Part shown: piece by piece, positions 55,542 to 64,000 of the stretch | Numbering within the stretch: the first letter of the stretch is position 1 | How the letters are laid out: each line of letters starts with the position of its first letter | Assembly (NCBI GenBank): GCA_963575745.1 | Contig: CAUYUJ010003559.1 | Location: 184,923 to 248,922, forward strand | Reading direction: 5' to 3' | Length of the DNA: 64,000 bases | From: Prorocentrum cordatum | Taxonomy: Eukaryota > Sar > Dinophyceae > Prorocentrales > Prorocentraceae | Notes under the pieces: model-generated | Told to the model about the DNA's origin: nothing | What the model saw: the letters and a program-made list of their open reading frames with translations, nothing else | Database searches by the model: none | Position numbers and translations under genes: made by a program

Positions 55542-55650
55542 GGAGGAGGAGAAATTGGAGGAGGAGCAGGAGGAGGACGAAGGGGAAGAGGGAGAGGAGG
55601 AGGAGGAGGAGGAGAAGGAGGAGGCGGAAAACTCACACCGTCTCTCGCAG
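55430..55650. repeat. GGA/GAG microsatellite
   Basis: Purine-only triplets. The Glu/Arg-rich and Ser/Pro-rich frames are artefacts. Confidence 0.9.
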
Positions 55651-55739
55651 TTAGGACGAAGGGGGTCCAGAAGGATTTGCTTGTTATCCGTGCGCGCTCG
55701 TGGGCGGAGTAGGGGCTGCGGAGAGGGAGAGGGCACGGG

Positions 55740-55915
55740 GGGGGGGGGGGGGGGACGCGGGAGAGGCGCGCCAGGAGGGCACGCAGGGAGAGCGCGCTTG
55801 GAGTGCACGCGTGGAAAGCGAACCAGGGGGGCGCGCGGGGAGGGCGCACATCGAGGGCGCACCGGGAGCGCGCGCGGGAAGGCGCGCCAGGAAGGCGCGC
55901 TGGGGAAACGGATTG
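55740..55915. repeat. Degenerate GGGCGCGC short repeat
   Basis: A G-run followed by irregular ~17-bp units around GGCGCGCCAGGA. Confidence 0.65.
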
Positions 55916-56149
55916 TGTGGCCTGCGCGCAGCTCGGTTTTCCCTCCCCTTCCTTTCCCATCTGTCCCCTCTTATTATTAACCGAAGTTGCGGGGCGCGAC
56001 GTGACACTTAACAACGGACGGTTCTTGCAAATGGTCGGCCTCTGGGGTCCTCACTAAGATGACAATTCAGTTCCAGGGAAGAAATCCAAATCTCCCGGGC
56101 CCACGTTGTATGGGACCTCCAAAAAGAGCGTTGTTTGCTGCTGCTGGCA

Positions 56150-56430
56150 CGAGGAGGGGGTTCACCCCCCAAACTAACGGGGGGCTTTCTGCATGGACCC
56201 CCCCCAGGACCCCCCAGGCCCTGGGAAAATGAATGAAGGTCCACCCCCCCCCCTTTCCCCCGGGAAACTGCGGGGTTCCGGAACCCCCTTTTCTGACAAC
56301 GACGACGACAACGCCGACGAAGATAACGATGACGACGACGATGACGACGACGACGCACGACTACACACTACACACTACACACGACGCACGACGCACGACG
56401 CACGACGCAAACGCCGACGCCGACGCCGAT
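56150..56430. repeat. G/C-run palindromic words and GACGAC microsatellite
   Basis: GGGGG and CCCCC runs with short spacers (56155-56280) resemble the ends of the TIR element at 26.4-28.1 kb, but without its terminal repeats. Imperfect GAC/CGA triplets and CACTACACA words follow (56295-56430). Confidence 0.7.
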
Positions 56431-56479
56431 GACAACGACACTTACGAAGACGACCGAGACGACGAGCAGCGTAGAGCAA

Positions 56480-57130
56480 GCGTAGAGCATAATATAACAA
56501 GACTAGAATAATGGGTCGAGTACAACCGAATAGAATTGGGCCGAAAACGATAGGGTCGAGTAGTTGGGTGGAGTAGACTAGAATATCGTCACATGGAATA
56601 GGGGGCTGGAGTAGATAGAGTAGAATACGAATTTCGGAATATAATCACGAGGAGTGGATGCGTAGAGTAGAACATGGATGGGATAGAATAGAGCTGGCCA
56701 AAACAGAACAGGAATACCATGCAGTGAGATAGTCGCAAAATAAACTTGACTAGAACAGAAGCGGATCGCGCAGAACAGAACAAAACGTGAATTTAGTATA
56801 TGCTTGCCTAAAAAAGACAAGACTATGATATTATATAATGAAATGGAAGAACAAACATATAATAATATACTACGGTACGGTGAAGTAGAGGCATGTAGAG
56901 TAGACTAGGGCAGCGTGGAGTAGTAGAGAAGAGGAATATTGAATTTGACTAGAGTAAGAAAGAGCCGGGTGTACACACACACACACGCATATACATATAT
57001 AGGGAGAGATACATATATAGGGAGAGAGAGAGAGACGATTTTATGATACGGTCGGGTGAAATACAATAGGATTGGCTTGGGCAAGTATCGAGTATATATG
57101 AGTAGATGAATTAGACTCAAGCAGTACTAT
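56480..57130. other. AT-richer island
   Basis: Clearly lower G+C than its surroundings, with recurring TAGAGTAGAATAG and AGAACAGAAC words, a short CA/TATA tract (56970-57000) and GAGAGA (57015-57035). No gene, tRNA or hairpin of note. Confidence 0.6.
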
Positions 57131-60100
57131 GACTAGCCGCAGGCATTCTAGGGCGGTTGCGTTGGCGCGCAACGCGTCGCTGCCCAGGGCTCGGGAGTCT
57201 CGTCCCCGCGGGGCCGAGTGGCATGCCCATTGGCTTGTGCGCGGGGCTTGTCGCCTGTACGTGAGCGGCTTGTGCTGCCGCTGGCGCTCTGCGGCCCTGG
57301 GGTTGCGTTGTCGCGACTGTTTTTTTTCGCGCGGCCCGTTGCTGCTCGCGCGTGCATGAGCGGCCGCGAAATCGACTGGCCCAGACGCGGAACGTCGTTC
57401 ACATTTCTGTTTCGGCCTACCTTGGCACATCCACGATCCTCGCCGGCGCGGTCTGGCGCGCCTCGGGGTCTCTGGGCGCGTGGGCAATCCAGCAAATGCA
57501 TGCTTATTTTCTGCCGCAAGAGGCTCGCTTGGATTTCTCCGTCGGCTGCTGCCGCTTGCCGCCGCGCGCTGCTGCTGGCGCGCCCTCGCTTGCCGTCGGC
57601 CGCGCGATCGCCGCCCTACTGATCTTTCGCTGCCCTTCGCTGCTCCCGGCAATGACAATGGGGGCGAAGCCCTTGTAAGCAAGTCCCTCGCCGGCTAGGC
57701 CCGGCATTTACGCGGGCCCCCGGGCTTGCGCGCGCGGGCAGCTGCGTCGCGCAATATTGTCGCGGGTGGCCCTGTCGGGGATTCGTCGGCCAGCCAGCGC
57801 GGCGGCTGCTTGCCGCTGCTGCTTCTCTCCGGCTATAACCGTTGGCAGTGCGATCGCTGTCGAAGAGCCTCCAGGGCCCCACCCCGCTGCTCGGCGGGCC
57901 TAAATTTGCGTTTTCCCGGGGGCCCGTCGTGACAAAGCTCTGCGCTGACGGCTCGCCCTGTGCCAATGTGGACACTTCTCTGGCCCTGCTTCTCGGGGGC
58001 ATTGCAGACGCAGACGCGCGCGCGCAGTCCGGTGCGACGGCGCCCGCGGGCCCCGAATGAATGGTGAGTTTTCCATGGCGGCCGGCGCCGATCAGTCGCT
58101 GGCCGATTTCTCAGAGCGCGGACGGCCACTCAGTCTTGGGCGAGGCCGTCGCCCAGCCACCGCCTCGGACCATCCGTCGCTGCCTTCGCATTCGACGTGG
58201 GCGGGCGGGGGGCTGGCGGCTGGAGGAACTCAGAAAAGTGCATTTTTCACTAAAAAGAGGCCAGGCCAACGGGCCTGCATGTTCACGCATGCGCGCTCGC
58301 ACTCAAAGAAAAGATAATGTTCCCACGGGGCCCGCCAGAAAGAGACCGGGGCCGTTTGATTGTTGTCTCCCCTAGCGGCGCCAATAGAGCTGTGCCAAAC
58401 CTGCCCGTCGAATGCGGCGCGCTGGAATTTGCTGCGCCCCGCGTGTCTCCAAGCGGATGGCCATGCGCCATCGGTCTGGCCAATGCGTCTTTTTGCCCAC
58501 TTCGCGCATGCGCCCGGGCGATGCGCTTCGGCATGTTTGTTGGTCTCCCAGGCGGGGGCAAAGCGGTCGCTCAGAATTTGCTGTTCGGCGCGAGAACTCC
58601 CCCGGCCCCCCCGCGAGGAACCGGGCGGCCTCGAGGGGGCCGCGGCCCCCCGCCAGCCGGTCCGCAAACGCGCGGCGGCGCGGCGGCGGGGTCTGAGCGC
58701 GATCGGCGACGCCCCCCTCCCCTGCCCGCCGCAACTCGGCACCGGGCCGCGCGGGGTGCACCGGCGGCTCGCGCATCGTCGACTGAGCGCCCAGAGGGCG
58801 CTCAGATGACCATCGCGGCCAGCGCGCGGACCTCCGCAGCCAATGCGCGAGCGAGATTGTCCTTCGCCCTCTCGCGTGCAGCCGGGCCGCGCTGGATGGG
58901 CATCTGCTGCCGCTCGCGTCACTGAGCGAGCCCGCGCGCCTGGTTGGGGGGCGCGCTCAGGTAGCCCGCGCTTGCGAGCGGAAACAGGGCCTGTCCGCCC
59001 GAGGTCCCCGGCGACGGATGACGCGCGGGGCGCGCGCGGTCTGCGGCCTCCGGCACGCGCTCCTCAGGCGCAGGAGGGCAAAGTCCAGCGAAGTCTGCGG
59101 CGCCCTGGCAGACGGCCCCAGGGCGCCCCCGACTGCCCCGCCGGCGGGCCCGAGGTCCAGCGGGCGGCGGCGCGGCTGCGGGAGCGGCAGTTGGAAGTGA
59201 TCTGGCAGAAGCCCTTCCCCAGCCCTTCCACCGCGCGGCCGCCAGGGCGGACGCGGGCGTCGGAGCTCGTTGCTCGGCGCGCGGGGGGGCGTCGGAGCCC
59301 TGGCCGGGGTGGCCCAGACCTCCACCGCCTGCAGGCCTGGTTGCTCGGCTTCGCCCGCGGACAGCTGAGAGGCCCCCAGGCGAGGGGCCCGAAGGGAACG
59401 AGCGACCCCCCAAAAGGCGCCCGTTCTTGTTGGCCGCGGGCGCCGCCTGAGCCGCTCGCGCATCTCGGCGACCACCTCCGCGCGAGTCATCGGCGCGCCG
59501 TCGCCCGGCGCCGACGGCGTGGCGACGGCGGCCTTCGCGGGCCGAGCTGCCCTCGGCGCTGCGGGGCGGGCCCCCGCCCGGAGCGCAGGCGGGCCCCGAG
59601 CGGCGGCTCTCGCGGAAACTGACCCCCTGGAAGCGCAAATCTGCCGCGAAATTGCCTGGGCGCCCCGTGCGATTAATCATCTGCGGCGCGGCGGGATGGG
59701 TGGCCCTGACGGCTGGCCCGACGGCGCGGGCGCTGGGCCGCGCTGCCGCCCCACGGTCGCGCGCGCGCGCGAGCCGTCGGCGCCGCGGCCATCGGCGTTG
59801 GGCCCCCCCGCCGTCGCCGCGGCATGCGCACTCCGGCTCGCCAGCGGCAGCTGACAAGCACGGTCGGCCGGGGGGGCGACGCAGGGGCGCGAAATTGCCC
59901 GCGCCGAATTCCCCGCGCGGAGTTGCCGGCGCGGCGAAGTGACCCAGGAACTGCCGCCCAGAATGGCCGCGCGGAAGGTCGAAACAAAGGTCATGCCGGC
60001 GCGCCCGCGAAGGGGCGGCCACTTTGGCCGCAGGCGGGTGAAACTAGCAGGCGCTCGTGTGGTGATGGAAATCTCTGGTCGTGCGCTTCCAGGAACGTGC

Positions 60101-62530
60101 GTCTCTGGCTGCTGCTCTCCAATCGCCGATCCCGCACTTGTCGCAGAAACTCTGGGCATCGGACCGCCGCGTTTTCCGCAGCCCCCCTAGGGACCTGCCC
60201 CCGGCAGGTTGCAAGAGCGCGAGATTGCCGCCTCTCGGCGGGCAGGTTCGCGACGTACCCGGCGAAGTTCCAGCAATGTCGAAGCAGTACGTCCGACCAT
60301 AGTTTGGCCCGGGTGCCCTGAAATTTATCGGGCGCGCGCTCGTGCCAGATGCGCAAAATCCCATGCCATGGACTAATCAAATCAGCCCCGCCCGGCGGCC
60401 CGACAACTTGTCGAAAAAGCTTGCGACGCGCGGCGCCCAGCTTCTTCCCGCCGGTTGCGTGCATCGCGCGGCGCGCATTGCCAAACATACCAATCGGGGT
60501 GATGACAGCATGAAAATAATTCAAGCGTAGCTCGACCGATACATGCTTCGCCGCGAGGACCCACCGGCTCGCGAAGAAGGCCCTCGCAGCACCTTCATGG
60601 TGGCATTCCTGGCCCTGCTTCACAACGTTTGTTTGACGATGTGCATCCCAACAATTTGTGAGAGCTCGCACGTTTGATGCATGCACCGGATGGGGGCAGA
60701 AGCTTGCCTGGCGGCTGCGCCTCGGCAGTCAGGGCGACAGTTTTGTCGGCGCTCAGCATCGGGCCAACTGCGGCGAGTCCGCGCGGAAAGGCGCCACACT
60801 TGCAGCGCGGACTCGTCGGCGAGCGCTTGGTCGAGCCTGCGATGCGAACACCCCCAAATGCCATAAACCGCCAGAGACGTTCGCGTAGCGCTTTCCGCGC
60901 GGACAATTTCGCGCGGCACGTCGCGGCGCATTTCGCGCCGACGTTCGCGCTGCACGTCGCGCCTCGTTCCGTGTTCGTGCGGGGCTGCTTTCGCGTTCGT
61001 GCAACAATAATTTCGCGCTCGCGCGGGGGCGCTTCCGCGTCCGCGCGGGAGGGATTTCGCGCTCGTGCGACCGAGATTCAGTGCTCGCGCAGAAATGAAA
61101 TCGCGGTCGGGCAGCGCCCGCGTTGCATTTGCACGGCCGCATCGCTGGTCACTGCCAGGGACTACGACAGACATCACACGCCACGCGCAGACACGACGAA
61201 ACACGAGGGCCAACTACCAGGGGATTGATGGATAGCAATGCGCGGCCAGCGAACCCTTCCGCGCGCGGCGCCGCCACCTGCGCAGTCAAAGCAGCCCCCG
61301 AATTCGTTTAGAAAAGATATCGTGCGCGCCCTCTTTTCGTTGCGGAAGGTAGGGCCCATGTGGCCGTTGATGGAAGTGGCAGCGGCGGAGTAAGCAGGTC
61401 GGCGTCGCCGTCGGCACCCCCCGCGTCGGGCCCCGCCCCGCCCGCTGTCTGGCACCGGGTCGCGCGGTCGGCGCCAGGAGGGCGATCCTCGAGGCACCGT
61501 GGATCGCGAAGCGCCCCTCTCGCAGAGCGCGCGCGCCTGACGGGCGCGGTCAGCGCGCGCGGCCCCGGGCTGCAGTGAAGCGAGCGCCCCGCCCCATCCA
61601 TCGCGCCCTCGCCTGGGGGATACGCCGACTCGATTCCAAGTTCGCCGATCGACCCACTGCCAGCACGGTAGCCGTCGTGGCCAGGGCGCGCGATGCAACA
61701 CCCTGAAGGGGGATGTCCACCAGGTGGTCATAACTGGTGACCCTGGCGAGTCCACCAGCCCCCTCGGCATCGAGAGCCCCGAAGGCCTCCGCCATTCCGC
61801 CGACCTGCTGCGGCAATGCCCTTTTTCGGTTTCCAAAACGGCTCCACGACGGCGTCCAAGACAAGCTCGATTTTGGCATCGTTCTGAAGACGCTGCTGGG
61901 GCCTGTGGGTTCCATTTCGGCCCGTCGGGGCCCCTTCTTGGCCTCCAATATCCTCTCCTGGAGCCCTCGACAGCGCCTCTTTGGCTCATTCTCGCCGACA
62001 CGTGGGGATTTAAAAAAATAGCAGATACTATGGTTTTGGCCTGATTTCGGTTTCCCCGGGGCTGTCCAGGACGCTGCTTACAGCGTGCGTCATTTTTCAT
62101 CACTCCCTTTTGTTCGCCGTTTTGGGCGCGCTCCGGGGTCCATTTTGGACGCTGCGGGGCCCATGTTGGGCCGCAAAACGGACCTCAAACCAGGTCAGAC
62201 CCCGCGCGGTTTTTACTGCAAGACGGACGCGGTTGCGACCCAACGCGGAAATGCTGTCGCTTGAGCCGCCCTGGGGGTTCCCCCAGACCGCCTCGGGGCC
62301 TTCTTAGCATCTTTTTGGGCCGTTTTCGGGTTCCTCTTCGGCCCTTCTTGGCACCTTGCCGGCCGGATCACCGCCAGGGCAACCGTCGGGGCAACCAACC
62401 GCTCGGGCAACCGCCGAGACTATCAACGGGAAAAGAATCCAGGCAACCGTCAGGACAAGCACCCAGACATCTACCACGGCACACCTCGGGCCAGTCATCT
62501 GGTCAGCAATTGGAGAACCCACTCCAAGAG
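57131..62530. other. G+C-rich, CpG-rich unassigned sequence
   Basis: Many overlapping frames stay open on both strands (the longest is 367 codons on the minus strand, 58919-60022) because of base composition. None shows a domain, start context or preferred strand. From 60870 to 61110 irregular TTTCGCGCTCG-type words repeat. From 61740 to 62360 CATTTTGG/CGGGGCCC words recur. Confidence 0.45.
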
Positions 62531-62533
62531 CCA

Positions 62534-62727
62534 CCTTCCCTGCCATCGGATCGATCGACTGCGCAAGCGCGACAAAACCACGAGACTGCCACGCCACCGT
62601 ATGACACAAGCCCACCACGGGAGCATGTCGCCTTCCCTACCATCGGATCAGTCGACTGTACAAACGCGACAAAACTACGGGAATGCCACGCCACTGCATG
62701 ACACCGGCCCACCACGGGAGCATGCCG
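62534..62727. repeat. 97-bp tandem duplication
   Basis: CCTTCCCTGCCATCGGATC at 62534 and CCTTCCCTACCATCGGATC at 62631 start two similar copies. Confidence 0.85.
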
Positions 62728-62869
62728 CCACTGACACCTGCTGACGCCCGCACACCGACACAAAACGCTGCGCGCCCACTCACGTCTCTCAGACATCGGG
62801 CGCGCGTGACACACGACACAGAAGAGCCCCAAGAGGTCAACAACGGAGCCTCAGCAGCACCCCGACAGG

Positions 62870-63160
62870 CCCCCCCAGAGAGCAACGTCAACAGCAGAAG
62901 CACCACCAGCAGCGGCAGCACCACCACTGCGACCAGCACCAGCAGCAGCACCACCACCACCACCACTGACAACAGCAGCGGCACCACAAGCAGCAGCAGC
63001 ACTAACACCGGCACCATCAGAACCAGCGCCAGCAGCGCCAGCAGCAGCAGCAAAAGTAGGACCAATAGCAGCAGCGGCACCCGTACTGCACCGTACCACC
63101 AGCAGGAGCGACAACAGCAACACCAGCAGCAACACCAGCCGCAGCACCACCACCACTAAT
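62870..63160. repeat. CAG/CAC microsatellite
   Basis: Imperfect CAGCAG and ACCACC triplets. Ser/Thr-, Gln- or Leu/Val-rich frames are artefacts. Confidence 0.9.
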
Positions 63161-63524
63161 AGTAGCAAGTACGACAAACCTACTGTCGAACTGCCACGAG
63201 GCATGCCTGGGCATAGTAGGCGATAGCATAGGAAGAGAGAACGCGGGACAAAAGCATCAAAGCACACGACTTGTATGAATCCCACCAGCCCTTTGGGCGT
63301 GAGTGGTTTAGGGAGCTCTCTCTGTTCTCAACCCCCCTTCTTCCCCTTCGGGGAGGGGTTTACCCCTCCCCCTACCCCACCCCCCTGGACCTGGGGAGGG
63401 GGTTTCGCGAGTGGTTGGAGGGGTCTTTTTCGACTCCTGGGAGGGCTGAAAAACGACACCCCTCACGAGGATTCTGGCCCCGACGGGGGGACGGAGAAAA
63501 AACCCTCTCCTCTCTTGTGAAGCC
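63161..63524. other. Unassigned sequence with C/G-run palindromic words
   Basis: The block 63335-63410 has CCCC/GGGG runs with short spacers. No gene. Confidence 0.5.
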
Positions 63525-63674
63525 AAAATCATTGATTTTACTAAGGTTTTGGCCCCATGTTGGCGTTCTGAGGGGCCAGCGCTCATCTTCCTTCATAGCA
63601 AAACCATTGGTTTTACGAAGGTTTTGGGTTCATTTTGCCGTTCTCAGGGGGCAGCGCTCACTTGCGCTTCTGAG
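63525..63674. repeat. 75-bp tandem duplication with covarying hairpin
   Basis: Copy 1 starts AAAATCATTGATTTTAC (63525), copy 2 AAAACCATTGGTTTTAC (63600). Both halves of the 7-bp stem changed together. Confidence 0.8.
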
Positions 63675-63935
63675 GAGGTCGCAAGAGGCCCCAAGATGGC
63701 CCCCAGAGGCCCCCAGAAGCCTCCCAAGAGGCCTCCAAGGAGCCTCCCAAGAGGCCTGCAAGAGGCCCCCAACAGGCCCCCAAGAGGCCCACGGAGGTCC
63801 CCCGGAGGCCCCCAAGAGGCCCCCAAGAGGCCCCAAGAGGCCCCAAGCGGCCCCCAAGACGCCCCCAAGAGGCCCCCAAGAGGCCCCCAAGAGGCCCCCA
63901 AGATGCTCGCAGAGGCCCCCAAGAGGCCCCACGAG
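63675..63935. repeat. 11-bp GAGGCCCCCAA minisatellite
   Basis: About two dozen imperfect GAGGCCCCCAA units to near the window end. Confidence 0.9.
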
Positions 63936-64000
63936 GAGCCCGAACGACTCACACCAGGACGAGGGGCCCGAACGACTCACACCACGAAGAGCCCGAACGA

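Noticed and set aside
58919-60022. 367-codon minus-strand frame in CpG-rich sequence
   Set aside because: High G+C removes stops in most frames here. Both strands are open and no motif is visible.

Overview
This window is nuclear DNA of a dinoflagellate. The decisive evidence is a perfect 22-nt dinoflagellate spliced-leader sequence (DinoSL) at 20127-20148, fused to the 5' end of a LINE. The G+C-rich, repeat-saturated composition and the retroelement types fit this. No intact host gene, tRNA, rRNA or CRISPR array can be supported. The only coding-type sequences are three decayed mobile-element genes (a LINE, a Ty1/copia-type LTR element and a transposase-like relic) and one weak coiled-coil ORF.

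Layout. 1-4.9 kb: unique flank, CAT/CTC/GAC microsatellites and a 53-bp tandem repeat. 4.9-37.5 kb: a domain of repeat-array elements. Each complete element begins with a conserved ~39-bp terminus (A), carries tandem units of 90 bp or ~77 bp, usually passes through GAT and GGA microsatellites, and ends with a conserved ~58-bp terminus (B) containing a hairpin. Both orientations occur, including an inverted pair at 7016-9565. Other repeats sit between them: a CATTGGCATTG higher-order repeat (9.74-12.2 kb), a 205-bp duplication, a TACATA tract and a 77-bp array. 37.5-40.9 kb: nested GATC-centred palindromes, unassigned sequence, 153-bp and 17-bp tandem repeats and a duplicated hairpin module.

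Nested insertions. An array element (18271-28782, minus) is interrupted by the DinoSL-LINE (20127-28460) with an imperfect ~13-15 bp target duplication. The LINE's 3' region is in turn interrupted by a 1.8-kb element (26387-28182) with 22-bp terminal inverted repeats, a 9-bp target duplication, G/C-run palindromes and a CACTACT minisatellite core.

40.9-43.0 kb: a plus-strand transposase-like pseudogene. 44.06-53.34 kb: a copia-type LTR retrotransposon on the minus strand with 189-bp LTRs, gag, protease, an extra PCQPW-type domain, integrase, reverse transcriptase, RNase H and a downstream reading frame with one membrane segment. It is inactivated by frameshifts, three in-frame stops and loss of two catalytic aspartates. 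53.3-64 kb: G+C-rich unassigned sequence with microsatellites, an AT-richer island (56.5-57.1 kb) and several small tandem duplications.

The window records successive waves of mobile-element and satellite growth, not a set of cooperating genes. The least familiar components are the A-array-B elements, the minisatellite-cored TIR element and the extra domain of the copia element.
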